A program made the translations under genes and the position numbers. This document shows, one piece after another, positions 43,367 through 56,116 of a stretch of 64,000 nucleotides of DNA. This DNA comes from Diphasiastrum complanatum. Its lineage: Eukaryota; Streptophyta; Lycopodiopsida; Lycopodiales; Lycopodiaceae. How positions within the stretch are numbered: the first letter of the stretch is position 1; each line of letters begins with the position of its first letter. The stretch lies in assembly GCA_029204225.1 (NCBI GenBank), contig CM055101.1, forward strand, positions 617,006 through 681,005, read 5' to 3'. A model generated the notes under the pieces. It searched no databases, was not told the origin of the DNA, and saw nothing but the letters and a program-made list of their open reading frames with translations.

Positions 43367-44614
43367 ATGGCAACCATAAGGATCATGTTTTGTGACTCGG
43401 AATTCTTCTATGAAGGAGAGGATGGAGATAGCACAAGGACTGCGGAGGATGTGATCAACACACGTTTTTTGCTGGCAAATCAGAACTTTCAAGCCTATCA
43501 TTCAATCTCTCAAATATCTGTCAGAGCACCCATTTTGATTCCTTGTGGAACATTTGAACATTATGATACAAATTTTTTCGTTGTCGAAAATAGTCTAAGC
43601 AAAACCATTTCTATACAACTTGAATCTAGTTTGCAAAGATCCAATCACGTAGATCAAGATGCAATGTTTATAATGGATTTGGATCACGACACATCTCCCA
43701 ATCCACATTGGGATGCAAGTCCTTCTCCTGTTACACAAAAACCTCCCAGTACAACCACTCAGGTATCAGACACAATGCATGTATTTGACTTGATCAATAG
43801 TCTTCCCATCAACAGCCAATTACGAAAGCTTGTTAATGGAGTGAAAAATATTCTCATTGTGGATGAGCTTCCAGGCAAAATCGATGGTGATGTCATCTAT
43901 GAATTGCCAAACATTTATGAAAAACACAGTTCAATGGAGGGAATGGAACAGAGCAAGAATGGCCACCCTTGGGTTCGTTATGTAACAACCACTATTTATG
44001 GTTTTGCCGGTGATGTTCGAAAGTCGTATTGTGGAGGCTCTTTCATATGCGAGAACAAATTGTGCAACAATTTACAATCTTTTGGAAATGCAAACATAAC
44101 CAAATGGAAGGGAAGATTGAGCGTGCGTTGTCCTCTTGGTACCGTGTAGAAACATCATGGTGGATTTTTGTGTTATCATTGTAGTTTTAGACCAACATGT
44201 GTTGGGTCTTGTCCTACCAAAATATATTATGTTGTACCACATGATGTTTGGTATACAAGGTTCGCAATTCATTTAGGGTCACATTGTCATGAGGTGGCTG
44301 AAGGTGAATGTTTGCATACACAGAATACTATCAAAAATCTAGTTGAAGATCAAGTTTCTAATTTGCCTGGTGTGGGACAAAAGAAAATTGAAAAAGAGGT
44401 TGCAAAGGAGTTGATAATGAATCAGTTGCTCTCTGAAAATGGCTCTATGATTGAGATGTTGGATGTTGATAGATTTTCAGCTATGTTGGACCAATTACAA
44501 TCCTTGACGAATCAAAGAAGGTGGTATAGAAAAATTTATCTGTCTGGATTGTTTTCATTAACAATTTTTAAAAAAAAATACATTTTACATGTTTTGTTGT
44601 GTGCTAATGACTAG
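43367..44614 (+). pseudogene. Cys/His-rich, transposase-like protein with in-frame amber codon
   Basis: The ATG at 43367 opens a frame (MATIRIMFCDSEFFYEGEDG) that meets TAG at 44147-44149 and continues in the same frame to 44614. The first part has a low-complexity Ser/Thr/Pro/Gln stretch (about residues 115-140). Around the stop lies a Cys/His-rich block: GGSFICENKLC, RCPLG, then after the stop FLCYHC, CVGSC and HLGSHCHEV. This spacing resembles zinc-binding domains of plant Mutator-like or related transposase proteins. A helical-looking segment follows. The frame may end at a donor near 44520 (AAAGAAG|GTGGTA) with coding resuming near 44700. I cannot name the family. The amber codon within the zinc-binding block suggests decay, unless it is spliced out or read through. 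Confidence 0.45.
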
Positions 44615-44702
44615 TTCTTTCACTGGATAATGTCATGTTGAACCAACAATCAACCCAACATGGATTCCGTGGATTCAGTATGACTATTTCCAAGGATCCT
44701 TG

Positions 44703-44942
44703 TTCCCTTGGCAAGTTTTAGATATCGATAATGAAAGATGTTTTATCTTCAAGATGTCAACTGTTGGGCCGGCTTCAGGTGTGACTATTGTCAAACAAAT
44801 GCAGAAGGGTGGTGCGCTGGAACACTCATGGATATGTTTTGATCATGTTAAAAGAATACGTGGCTGGACCACAATGGCAGCCCATGTTTATGATCCCAGG
44901 TCTGTATATTCCATTGGACAATTTCTTTTCATATCATTCTAA
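44703..44942 (+). CDS. Probable downstream exon of the Cys/His-rich gene
   Basis: The open frame reads FPWQVLDIDNERCFIFKMST and then GGALEHSWICFDHVKRIRGW followed by TTMAAHVYDP. It looks like part of the catalytic core of a DDE-type transposase-derived protein (Asp in CFDHVKR), but I cannot confirm the family. No ATG begins it, so it is taken as an exon joined to the frame ending near 44520. The end is probably a splice donor near 44901 (CCCAG|GTCTGT) rather than the stop. Confidence 0.4.
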   Translation, partial: FPWQVLDIDNERCFIFKMSTVGPASGVTIVKQMQKGGALEHSWICFDHVKRIRGWTTMAAHVYDPRSVYSIGQFLFISF

Positions 44943-45182
44943 CCAATTGCTATCTATCTAAGAATTAGAACTTCCTTGTGCTATATACAAAGCTTCACAG
45001 ATCGAAAAGCTTAAATGGACTCCTCAAGATAGACAAGGCAAGACCAACAACAAGAGACCTCGCGACACTCAATAAGAACACTCATCCCCAAGAGGACTAG
45101 GACGAGAGTACTAATGGTAACCAAGAAAGAGTCATGAACAGACCCACCTAGAAAGGAGTAAGTAGAAGAGTGCAGTCGGCAG

Positions 45183-45581
45183 GTGAATCTTGGGAGACCC
45201 GCTGAGTCTGAGGAGGAAAGGTCTTTCGCATCCAGTAATCAGCCTAAGCCTCCTGACGAGAGCAATGAGAGCGACTTAGACCATGCAGAAGTAGATGCCA
45301 TAGTATGGACAACCCCTGTATGTTACCCCCCTAATTCTAGATCCATAGGCTGCTGTGTAACAAAACCAGAAAGCGACAAGATTCATGAACTCCCACCTAT
45401 GGCATTTGACCAAGAATCATTTGATATACAATGCTTATTCATTTACCAAGAAGAGACAATAGATGACCAAATGGTAGTAAATGTTGATACTTTTATCCAT
45501 GATGGTACTGGAGCTTTGGTGAATTTCTTCCTGTCTATATGTTATGAAAAAAAAAAGAACTATTGTTACTGTATGCACTAA
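45183..45581 (+). CDS. Unrecognised open frame
   Basis: A 132-codon frame without a convincing start (it opens with GTG; the first ATG is far inside, at MAFDQES). The composition is acidic (ESEEERS, DESNESDLDH) with some Cys. It may be a degraded exon of the preceding gene or chance. No motif is recognised. Confidence 0.2.
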   Translation: MNLGRPAESEEERSFASSNQPKPPDESNESDLDHAEVDAIVWTTPVCYPPNSRSIGCCVTKPESDKIHELPPMAFDQESFDIQCLFIYQEETIDDQMVVNVDTFIHDGTGALVNFFLSICYEKKKNYCYCMH

Positions 45582-45738
45582 CCGTTGCTGGAGTGCAGAA
45601 ACCAGATGATCCAGGAGTCAAAAGCATTTGCACCCACCACCTTTGCACTTGCATCATACAGTCATGGTGTGATTGGACCAATTGATTGCACGGTTGAATG
45701 AATGCATCCATATCCATGCACTCTGCGTATACTCTGAT

Positions 45739-46342
45739 CTGCATAGGGCATTGTGCATTATTGTAATGGGCATACATTTGACTGACATAGAAGCATATGG
45801 GGGGTTAAGAGAGGAAAAATCTGGCAATGAAAACATTGCAGTGGGGAGGGGAGTGACTCCATTGCCCAATGGATAAAGCACTGAAAAAAAAAAAGGTTCA
45901 CATTGCTAAATCATTTTTACGCACTTTGGATTCAAGCTAGGAACATCTCATTTAGATCGATGATGTTTACAAGAGCAAATCTAGTCTTCGATCTGTGAAA
46001 TCTTTTTGAAGCTGCAATGCACATGCACACTGCGATCATGCAATATTAGACCCAGCACTGGTAACCTGCATCCATGCTAAATCACTCAAAAATGCATTTG
46101 CATATCCCTCCATGCATGGGTCTGAGATGGGCACGCCTTTTAATCTGATGGGTTGGGAGAATTTGCCAATTAGGTCACGGGTGGGTTGATGCAGGTATGA
46201 AGACACCAGCTTATGTGAGGATGTTGCCGTGAAGACCAACCAGTTGCAGATGGATCCTAAAGGCTCAACCAATGGCCTTTGGGAAGAGAGTGCTTGAAGA
46301 CACCATACAAGATCCTTGTGGTTATGGCTACTGGTGCCCTAA
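45739..46342. other. Start of right duplicate copy, non-coding
   Basis: It corresponds to 1-604 with several small indels. A 78-codon minus-strand frame at 46036-46272 is open here only; its residues (TRDLIGKFSQPIRLKG) match nothing I know. Confidence 0.6.
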
Positions 46343-46767
46343 ATTTGGGTCCTAAGTTCTAGAGAGAGGAGAGAGAGTCATCTCTCTCACCTATATTAGG
46401 CTGAAATTTGTGGAGAACAGGTTGGAGAAACTTATTGTATTGTTGAGAGAGATCAATAGATCATTGTCACAGTTTTTTCCTCCATTGAGAACATTGCTTT
46501 GTGTATTGTCTTCAAGCTTTTGTGTATGATCTTAAGAGGTTTTCAAAAGTGATAGGCTGTTGTTGTAGGGCTGGTATGCTGTTGTTTTTGGCTGCCATCA
46601 GTAACTTTTATTATTTTCTTTTGTCTCTTGATTGCTTTGTCAAGTTCATGTGTATCAAAGGTAGCATTAGGATGCTTTGCCATTTCTAGCCTTTGTAGCT
46701 TGTTGTGCAAAGATCTTAGCCAAGTATTTTGGGAGTTTGGATCCATTCAAGATCCATTTTTCTCACA
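46343..46767 (+). repeat. Partial 5' LTR of element D, right copy
   Basis: Equivalent of 605-1029 with almost no difference. It ends CTCACA before the primer-binding site. Confidence 0.7.
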
Positions 46768-46779
46768 TGGTATCAGAGC
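46768..46779 (+). other. Primer-binding site, element D, right copy
   Basis: TGGTATCAGAGC, as at 1030-1041. Confidence 0.9.
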
Positions 46780-47067
46780 TAGTTGGCTGTTATTTTTAGT
46801 AAGGTTTCCATTTATGGTGATATTTGGATGTTTGATCAAGTTCTAGCATGATTATGCATTGCATTGTTGATCAAATCTTACGAAACTTTGTTTTGTGAGT
46901 TGAACTTGTGGATCAAAAGCATATTTCAGGTCTATTGAAGATCAGAGGCTGAGAAGAAGCTATTTTGGATTGGATCATAACACCTAATCATTTGTTGATT
47001 GTGAGGCTTGTGCATATTCCATACTAACAATGTTATGTTCAATGTATTGTTGACAATCTCCACTTCT

Positions 47068-47148
47068 GTGGATGAACACTCTCCTTTGTGGATGAACACT
47101 CTCCTTAGGTGGATGAACCTTCTCCTTAAGTGGATGACAAATACTCTT
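47068..47148 (+). repeat. 21-bp tandem repeats in leader, right copy
   Basis: The same GTGGATGA-initiated units as at 1330-1410. Confidence 0.75.
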
Positions 47149-47925
47149 TGAGTGATTTTGTATTTCTCCAAAAGGATGAGCAAAGCTCCCACTTGGATGA
47201 AAGATCCCCTTTTGGGTGAGCAGATTGTCAACAATCTTTTGCATAAATTTTGGTGTACTTTGTTGAGCATGTAAGTAACTCTCCTAATGTAATTTGATTG
47301 GAGCATTTGCTGGAAGGTTTTAACCATTATGCAAATGTGTTTTCAGGTTCTTAACAGGTTGAGGAACATTCTCATGTGAAGTGATCTTAGATCTACATCT
47401 AAACACCAAGATTTGACAAGCTAGTGAAGCTAGTCTTGTGATTCACTAAGTGTGCTCTTTCATTCACCTCTAAAGCTTGTATTTATCACTTACTGGAGTT
47501 TATAAACTTTTAGAAGTGTGGTTTACACGTGGTTTTATAGGTTGAATCAATATCTTAGCGTGTTGATCATATGTTGATCAAGTTTGTTCAATTCTAGGTA
47601 TTCTTGGCAGCCTAGTCTTTTGTATTTTCTAAGAATGCAAGTAACTCTTCACACCATAACTTGATTTGGTCACTTGATGGAAAGTTTGAGAGATTAAGCA
47701 AGAGTGTGTTCAGGTTGGTTTGAGTTGTAATCCATTCTTAGTGTGTGCAAAGTGTTGCATGTGTTTTCAATCTTCCTTTCTATGCTTGAAAACCAGCTAG
47801 GTTCAAGATAGAAGTGTTTTAGGGTCCTAGATCTTCTGAAATCTCCTTATCCATCATTTGTTGAGAGGAAAGTGAGTGCTAGGTGCATTAGGACAGAGCC
47901 TAAAAGTTGAAGAATCATTATATTC

Positions 47926-48396
47926 ATGGCTCCCAATGGTGGGATCATGTTAGAAACTAATGATAGGTTGAGTTCAGCAAACTACTCTACCTGGAAAGTG
48001 AGGATGGAATCCTTACTTGAGTTGAATGAACTCAGAGACCACCCATAGTTCAAGAGCAACAAAGGTTTGATAAGAAGGCCAAAAGGGCTCTTTATATCAT
48101 TAAAATGAATGTTACCAATGAACTTCTCAAGGAAGTTGGTACTAGTCAAAGTGCAAGTTAGGCATGGAATGCCTTGAAGAAGCTCTTTGAATCAAAGTCC
48201 ACATCTAGGGTATTGACCCTAAGCAGGCAAATATTTTCTAGTAGGCAAAGAGAGGGTGAAAGTGCTCATGCATTTGTCTTGAGGGTTAAGTCCTTAAGTG
48301 ATGATCTAGCATGTATTGATGAAAACATAAAAGATGGTGAAATAGTCCAGGTTATGTTGAATGGTTTGCTAGATGAACATGCTAACCTTGTGTAAA
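47926..48396 (+). pseudogene. Copia gag N-terminus, inactivated (right copy)
   Basis: It carries the same deletion, TAG and TAA lesions as 2188-2658, so the element was already dead before the two copies separated. Confidence 0.85.
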
Positions 48397-50300
48397 TTTT
48401 TTCCATTCAAAGAGTCTTGCCAAGTGTGGTTGACTTTCAAGAAATCTTATTGGCTGAAGAACATAGGCTGCAATCAAAGCTTGATGGTGCATCCTTGCAA
48501 GGTGAAAGTGAAGAGGCTTTCTTCACAAAAGGCAAAGTCAAAGGCAAAGGTAAAGGCAAAGGGAAATGGTCCAAAGGTGGTAACTCGGATCATGATGATC
48601 ACTCTTCCTCCTCTTCTTCTACTTCTTTTAGAAAGAAAGACAAGTCAAAGTTCAAGTGCTTTTATTGTGGGATAAAAGGTCGTTTTGCAAATGAATGTCA
48701 TAAGAAGCAAAGTAATGAAGGTAGCAAGCAAAACAACTTTTGTACTTCTAATGAGGATCTAGATTCTTGTGATTCTCCCATGATGTGTTCTTCAAGTCTA
48801 ATGTCAAGTGGAAGTGACAAGGATTCATGGTGGATAGATAGTGGATCTAGTTCACACATGACTAGTCACAAGGAGTTCTTTACTTTTGTGATCTCTTATG
48901 TTGGGACCAAGAAAGTCGTTCACATGCCAAATGGTGGTGAGTGTATGATCAAAGGTATTGGCTCAATTCCTATTTGCCTTTCTACTAATAGGAATTTAAG
49001 GCTTGATGGTGTTCTTTACATTCCTTCACTTTCAAGGAATTTGCTAAATGTTGGTCAAATGTTAAAAAAAGGGTACAAGACAAAGTTTGTTGGGGATGTT
49101 TGCTTCATTACTAAGGGATATGTCTTGATTGCTATGGGCAATAGACAAGGTAGACTTTACAAGCTTGATGCATTTGTTATGTCTAACAAGAGGAATGAAA
49201 TGGATGTTGGTGGTTCTCTCAACTTTCAAAAGTCAATCCCTAGCATCAATAAGATTGGTAGATCTTATGCAAAGTCTAAAGAACTTCCCTATGCTAGATC
49301 TAGGTTGAGATCTAATGAGCTTCTTGGAGATAGTAATTGTTGTGCTAACTTGACAACTTTTGGTGAATCTATGATCAATGTTTTGGATCCATTGGATCTT
49401 GAAGATGGACTAGTGCTACCTACTAGTCAAATGGAGTCTGGTGGTGCTAAATTAGTGTCATGTTTGAACTCTTCTACTCATAGATTTCCAAGTCTTGGTG
49501 GCTCTTCAATGGAACTACATGGCAAGTGCAAAAATGAAAAAGGTAAGAAGAGAGCTAACTTCATCAATGGAGGTGATGAAAACTCTTCTTTGGAACTGGT
49601 TAATGCTAATGACTTATTTACTCATTTGGAAAGAGATGGTGCTTTGAGCATGATTGAAGAAAAAGTTTCTTTTGTATCTTTATGTGATGAGTCCAAAAAA
49701 GTCATTTGTGAAACAAGTGATGTCACATGTATTCATAAAGAAAGTAGATCAAAAGGTTCTATCATGAGACTTGGTGAGGAAGATCTCAAGTCAAAAGGGA
49801 GAGATGAATGTGCAGTGTTCAAAGTAGGATGTACTCTGAATGATGCTTTTGTGAATGATAGTGAGGGTTCATTATCATTACCTATATCATTGATTAGAAG
49901 TCCAGGTTTGACAAGAAAAAGTACTTCAGTCATTCTTATGTTGAAGGAACTATGTATTCTTTTCATGGCTTCTAATGTTCAAGAATCTTCCATTTCTTAT
50001 GATGCAACTATCAAGAGGGAGATTGCTAACTTTTGCGGTGTGATCATTAAGAGGGAGTCTTGTGAAGGAAAGGGCAAAGGAAGAGTGACTCTTGGGAAGA
50101 TTCAAGGCATGGATATTACATCTCTTCATCAACTCAAAGGTTGCTATGATTGTGGTGGAGTGTTCATGCATGATCAAGATGGCAAAGGGTTGGATGAAGA
50201 AGACTACATGGAGCAACTCAAGTGGCAATTTCTCCAAGGCAAGGAAGATCTCACTGGTGAGCTCATTGAGGTTTGGTTTGATCTCAATGGGCTGGTTTGA
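48397..50300 (+). CDS. Gag-protease open frame with unrecognised extension (right copy)
   Basis: Nearly identical to 2659-4562. Two amino-acid differences are seen: Cys for Gly in the GGExMIKG stretch and Glu for Gln in DLTGxLIEV close to the end. The zinc knuckle has the same His-to-Arg change and the protease motif WWIDSGSSSHM is kept. The long unrecognised tail is equally open in both copies. Confidence 0.55.
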
Positions 50301-50863
50301 TTAGGTTTGATACTCAACTTCATCTACTCTACTTCATGTTGGATAGAATTGTAGAAATCTATCTTTTGGTTTATGATGGTGACATTGTTTTCACTAACTA
50401 TAGTGAAAGGTTGAAATCAAGCAATGATGAGATCTTGTGGGATGTTAATCATGTGTTTGAGAGGGAGTATCTTCAGAGGTTCATATCTAAAGATGTTTAT
50501 AAATGCAAAGTCCTTGATTTTTTATTGGAAGATCAAGATGTTGATCTTGAATTGCTTCATCAACACCAAGAGGCAAGTAGCAATTGGAAGCTAGTCAAAA
50601 GCATCAAAGGGGAGCCACATGGGCAAAGCATTTTGGATCTGTTTTTACAGGTTCTTGAAGGTTCAAGTAAGGTTCTTGGAGTAGCAAGGAAGTGTCCTTT
50701 TACTCTACCTTATTTGTTTAATCTCATGTATGAACATTGTCATGTCAATGTGTTGGAATTGTCAAAATTCAATGAAACTAGTTCCATAGGTTTGCATCCT
50801 TTGGATCTTGGAGATGGAATAGTTATCATTGCTGGTTCTTATGATCAAGTGCCATATATCTAG
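50297..50863 (+). CDS. Second open frame of element D (right copy)
   Basis: Equivalent of 4559-5125, with Phe for Ser near its start (IRFDTQ). The first ATG is at 50336. It has the same RT-like LLVYDGDIVFT stretch and the same four-base overlap with the preceding frame. Confidence 0.45.
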   Translation: MIRFDTQLHLLYFMLDRIVEIYLLVYDGDIVFTNYSERLKSSNDEILWDVNHVFEREYLQRFISKDVYKCKVLDFLLEDQDVDLELLHQHQEASSNWKLVKSIKGEPHGQSILDLFLQVLEGSSKVLGVARKCPFTLPYLFNLMYEHCHVNVLELSKFNETSSIGLHPLDLGDGIVIIAGSYDQVPYI

Positions 50864-50869
50864 CCCAAG

Positions 50870-51055
50870 ATCCAGTCTTCCATTCGAAGACCAAGCACAT
50901 ACCTCTGAAGTACCATCATATTCGAAACCTGATCTCGAAAGGAGAGCTCAATGTTGAATACATAGAATCAGAAGACATGATTGTAGACTTGCTGACCAAG
51001 CCACTGGACAAACCATTGTTTATAAAGCATAGGAAATCAATGAGAATTGGATAAA
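50870..51055 (+). pseudogene. Copia RNase H C-terminal fragment (right copy)
   Basis: Same reading as 5132-5317, from DPVFHSKTKH to a TAA stop, with no visible change. Confidence 0.85.
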
Positions 51056-51631
51056 CGAAAAGAAGGTTGAATCGTTCAAGAGGGTTGAAAATGGTGCACT
51101 CGACAACCATTCCCTGTCATTCCCCAAGTCACCAAATAATTGGGCCCCCTATCAAAAACTTTAAGTGCCGAATAAGATTATCAAGCATGGCCCAACTATC
51201 AGAACCATAGCTCATCAGGCAAGCTCCTGATGTCGGGCCTGAAGCTATCAAGCTATCACGCTCAACAACTAAAAAGCAACTTAACTAGAAAGGTAGTTAA
51301 CTAGAGATTTAGCAAAAAAACTCTCTTGTAATGATTGGTTAATCCTTCTTGTAATCTCACAACGTGGGACACAAGTATAGAATAGAATCCAAATACAACT
51401 TAGAGAGATATATAGAAAGAGATATTTGTAGATCTGCAAGATAGCATAAAATACAATGTTGCAAGAGGAGCGTCAGGCTGCCAACGAGCAAGACACTGAC
51501 TGACTCACTCTGCAAACAAAATACAAATGCAAATACACTCTCTGATCTTCCAACTCTGATTGTTGAATTATATGTCTGATTGATTGATTACTATATTGTT
51601 TTTAATCTGTAGTCGAGTATCTAGGTCCTAC
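51056..51631 (+). repeat. Possible 3' LTR after RNase H fragment (right copy)
   Basis: Equivalent of 5318-5893; the borders are equally uncertain. Confidence 0.35.
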
Positions 51632-54419
51632 AAATTCCATGCATAGTGTAGCGCATTTTTGCCAAGTATAGGCACACACGCAGCTGAGCACCAAATGCTT
51701 CGGCTAGCAAATACAAGCAAAACAAAAACAAAAAACCTCTATATTTTGTAGTCCTTTACATTATGACCTAGCTTCTGCAATACTTGTAGAAGAGTTTGGC
51801 ATATTGATGTTATGACTAGTCCTACTGTGATGGTAGTTGAGTATCTAATTTTGAAGTATTTATAGCAAACTTTTTGAGTGCTGCATTGTCGATGTCTTTG
51901 TATGCCTTCGTTATAGGTTTCTAAAAGTAATTTAATTTCCATTCATTACAAGTTCATAAATTATCACGTTGTCATTTTAGTAAATCCTGAATCCTACCAA
52001 TTTACAAAATTTTGTAATTATTGTTATGTATTGTATGTTGTGAAATTAATCATCATATTACTAGGTCATCAGATTTCAGCAGTGGTAGTTGTAGTGGAAA
52101 TCAAAAATTATGTTTTTGATTTCCTCGCATCCTAATTCTGGAATAGAGATTAGAGATACAAAACCTCGTCGTTAGTCAAGGCGAGACAGTTGGACCCTCA
52201 CAAGCAACTCCATCACCTCTCAATCAAAACAAGCATCGCCGAGTCCCTTCTGATCCAAGGGAAGAGGAGGAGAATTGTGAATTATGCAATTATTACTTTT
52301 GAGACAAATTGTTTACAAAATGAGCTAAACATTCTATGGATGTTTCTCGAATTCTTAATACCATTCTAGAAGAATTCCCACAAAAAATGAAATTTGATAC
52401 AAAAGAAATAAATAAGCACGAGCTTATGGATAAGGTATCGTTCGGGGGGGGGGAGGTCCCTCCTTATTTGTGTTTGAAGTAGGACTGAAATAGAGTAGAT
52501 TGTAGAAAAAACACCAGAAAAATACAAGAACCAAAAGGATGTTGTTGCCATTAGGATGCAATGATCGGGCAATCACAATTTGGGATCGAGTGGAAAGGGG
52601 GGTTCTATGCAAGCATGATAATTTACTTTAAACTCTAATTTTTTTTGTTTCAGAAACTGAGTTTGATCATTCATGTTGTTGTATTTTCCAATGACATATT
52701 AGCCCTAAATTGTATGTGGTAAATGACGGACGATGGACAGCTTCTCACTAAAGAGTCGTATAGCACATTAGTGGATAAGTTGACCAGTGATGAATACCCC
52801 ACAAAAGTAAGTTGTTTTTCAATATAATATAAGCTTATCAATTATTTACAGCAAATACAAAAAAACAGATTTTATTTAACCCTAACTCTTGTTTGTTCAT
52901 TCGTTTGTGTTAATGTTGAAGCTCTAGATGACATTCCAGATGATCAATCTAGCAAAAAATACACTAGAATTAGATTACATTAGATGTAGTATATATAATT
53001 AAATTAGGTTAGAAAAACTACAAAAGTGGTACATTCATCATCGACATGAGTACTATGATTAAAAATTTCCATGCTTTTCGATGTGAAAAGTATTTTGGAA
53101 TGCTCAAATTCAACACGTATGTGTTATGTACTTTTATTATTTGCTATGGATGCAAAATGTTAAAAAATTCAAGCCAAGAAAGCATAACATTGTTTACAAT
53201 GAATGCATAACTTAGTTATCAGTTTCCAAGAATGCATAATCATAATTCGAGAATGTTAAATGTAATTTGCTAAGAACATCAAGAACACATAATGTGGAAA
53301 TTTAATTTCATGAAGAGTGTTCCTTAATAATTTCATTTGTAGTAATGCTTTATATCCTTACTACATAGAAAGTAGGACTAATAATAAACAAGATTGTTGT
53401 TGTTTCATTTATTTTGTCGATGATGGATTTAAGTACTTAATCTCTAATGGTCAAGAAATAAAAAATGCATAATGCAATTACAATGTATCTGTTTGGAAAC
53501 ATACTACGGCTAATCTTATGAAGCCAAATCACGAAATTATTTATAAAGTATATTTCTATGTCTATAAACTACTCAAATCAATTTTGCTTGGAACACACTC
53601 TTTTCTAACCTATATCTAAGAGTTTTTGAGTATTAGTTCTTGTTTTCAATGGATGACACATCTAAGTGAGCCACATGAGAAGTATCCAAAAACAAAAATC
53701 ATTATAGTGTCACCGGTTCTCAATAAAGCAAAACAAAACAGAGAACGTAAAGCATCCAAAGGACTTCAAAAATTGTAGATCACTCAATCAACTGATTTAG
53801 AAAAATCAACCCTTTGAAACATCAGATATTTTTTTTCCCTCAAATGTATAGACAAGTTGCTAGCGTGGACATTCAACTTTTTTATGACGAGAAGACAAAT
53901 GAATCTCAACACCTAAATCGGAATTTCATTCTCGTAGAATTCTGCAAACCTAATCATTTGTTTGATTATCCAGATGAACGGTCCTGTACGCAAGGCGTAA
54001 ACCCAATCATAGTGGACTAATACCTGCCAAACAAGTACAGCTGAGATGTTACAAACTGTAAGACAGGCCTTGTGTCTAATTATATGCCAGGTTGAACTAT
54101 GTACAGAGCCAGATGAAAAGTTAGAACAGCATTCACAGTAAAATATTCTAGAAATAAGAATTGTGAATGTGTAGAGTATGTACTAAGCAGGCTGTAGCGT
54201 TTACTTCATACGCGAACAGTGATGTTAACGTTGATTGAACGGGGCTTTCTTATTTTTACCATTTGCTATCTCAAAATCTAAACATTGAATATGGAAAGGT
54301 ACAATATCTACCTAAATCACGCTGACGTTAGAAAGAACAACAGCTGTAAAGTTTAACTGTGCAAAATAATATCATCAAATGGATAATTACCTTTGAATCG
54401 TCAACAATCGACTCGTGTA
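51632..54419. other. AT-rich intergenic stretch (right copy)
   Basis: Equivalent of 5894-8681 with a handful of substitutions. No convincing gene. Confidence 0.5.
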
Positions 54420-56052
54420 TCAGGTCCAAGGCATAGAAAGTTCCTCGCTACCGTTTTTGTGCAGCAACCAGACTCCTGTTGGCTTCACAACCCATTCTAG
54501 ATTCGGATTTCCTTCATGCTTTGAAAGGTAGCAAGAAAAAGATAAGTTTTGAGCTCATATACACAAATATATGTCATCACGAGGTAGGCATTTTTTCCAA
54601 CCTCCAAAATGGCTGAATTATATAATTTTTTGGGTGCTGCCAAGGGTTAATGAATTCTTGTTGTTAGTTAGACTCTATTCTATAAACATATTGGAAACAA
54701 GAATGACAAGGTAGCAACACACTGCAGACGGAGCATGTCCATTCCTGTATTATGTTTCTCTGGCCAAAAGTCATTTAGTTGATGTAAATTGCAGGAGCGA
54801 ATTTGTTATTTCTTTTATGCTAGATCCATGTCCAGTGTGATGAGAATTTAAAAGGAAGGACGGACCATTAGCTTGCATATTGCACGTACTGTAACATTCG
54901 CAAGACAGGCTGATCTAACTAAAAAGACGTCCTAGGGATGAGCAATACCTGACTTCTGGGTGGAATGACACCACAGCAGCGGAATGGAAAAAGGGAGCGG
55001 AGCCCACACTTGTAATTAAACGCATAGACTGAATGCTGGGATTACAATCTGAAATCACGAAGTTCATCGCCAGTTGCGATTCAAATGGGAAAGATACAAG
55101 GATCCTCCAACAAGGGAGGCAGCTTAAAAGGCATAAGTGAGAAGCTGACAGCAAGACAGGCAGAAGTCCTCAGCTGTGCATCGTCAGTTCAGGAGCACGA
55201 GTGTCCTGTGAGCAGCGAGCAATGACTCTGCCAACAGAGGTTCAAAGGCAGTTGCGGGGCAAAAAAGAGGGATTGCACACTCATTTTAGGTTTTTGGCAT
55301 GATTAGCCCAGTTATGTTTCTCCGTGCTACTCAATTGGAATGTGTGAAAGTTATACAAATAACAACAGAATGTTCAAGGTACGTGTGTGCTCATTAGACA
55401 TAAAAAAGGGTCCTGCAGTTTTTAAACACCAATTCTTTGTTAACCTAAATTTTGTCGTTGCTTATATAATTACATATTACGCAGAGTGACTCAAGCATTC
55501 AATGATAGTCTCATATATAGGATAATGTGCAATAAACCTTTCTTATCAATATATACTTTTCCTTCACAGTATGTACCTACGGCAGATATTGGTTATGAAT
55601 CTTGAGAAAGAAATCGTCCCCATCGTTTTGTAAATTAACATTCCAAAATAACAAGCAGGAGTCAGACCATGACACGTCACACTATAGCTATGCAACATGA
55701 TCAATATCAGATAAACTAAACACGAAAGATTGAGAGTCGACAGAAGGTTTCGCCTTACTTCCAAGTTCAATTCCCAAGTCCATGTCTGCACGTGGATTTC
55801 CTTCAATGTCATGCCCTCCCCACTTGTGAGATCACAGCTATATTCAATGCTTTCATTCCCATTGAAACTATACGACCAGCTGAGACCATATCGCAACACA
55901 TGAACGCCCAAATATTTAGTGCCGTCTGAACAACCCGCTGATATGAGATCATCAGAGAGGTTTGTTACACGAAAGGAAGTAGCTAGAGACGAAGGTAAAA
56001 ACACCTGAAGTAGAAATAGGCTGGCAAACAAAGAGAATAAGCGAATGATCGC

Positions 56053-56055
<3 letters not shown>
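54420..56055 (-). CDS. S-protein homologue (plant self-incompatibility S1 family), intact, two exons
   Basis: Exon 1 is 56055-55759 (99 codons) and exon 2 is 54518-54420 (32 codons plus stop), giving 131 aa, normal for this secreted family. Residues 1-26 form a signal peptide (MAIIRLFSLFASLFLL start). The mature part has FRVTNLSDD, LGVHVLRYGLSWSYSF (49-64) and YSCDL (72-76). Exon 2 adds LEWVVKPTGVWL (106-117) and ends PWT, matching the family pattern of LGxHxL, a hydrophobic F/YxC strand and a late W-x-(V/I)-(K/R)-x-(T/D)-G. Two cysteines (42, 74) and two N-glycosylation sequons (N32, N67) are visible; the usual later Cys pair is absent. The donor GAA|GTAAGG and acceptor TTCAAAG| join in phase 0. 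The intron is about 1.24 kb. Some relatives act as pollen-pistil or other secreted signals; its role here is unknown. Confidence 0.85.

Positions 56056-56056
<1 letters not shown>

Positions 56057-56094
<38 letters not shown>
56057..56094. repeat. (GA)n microsatellite in SPH 5' leader (right copy)
   Basis: About 19 units, against about 23 in the left copy. Confidence 0.95.
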
Positions 56095-56095
<1 letters not shown>

Positions 56096-56116
56096 GGAGC
56101 TACCTTCGTCTACTTT

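Noticed and set aside
46036-46272. 78-codon minus-strand frame in the right copy
   Set aside because: Broken by indels in the left copy, with no recognisable motif and no gene context.
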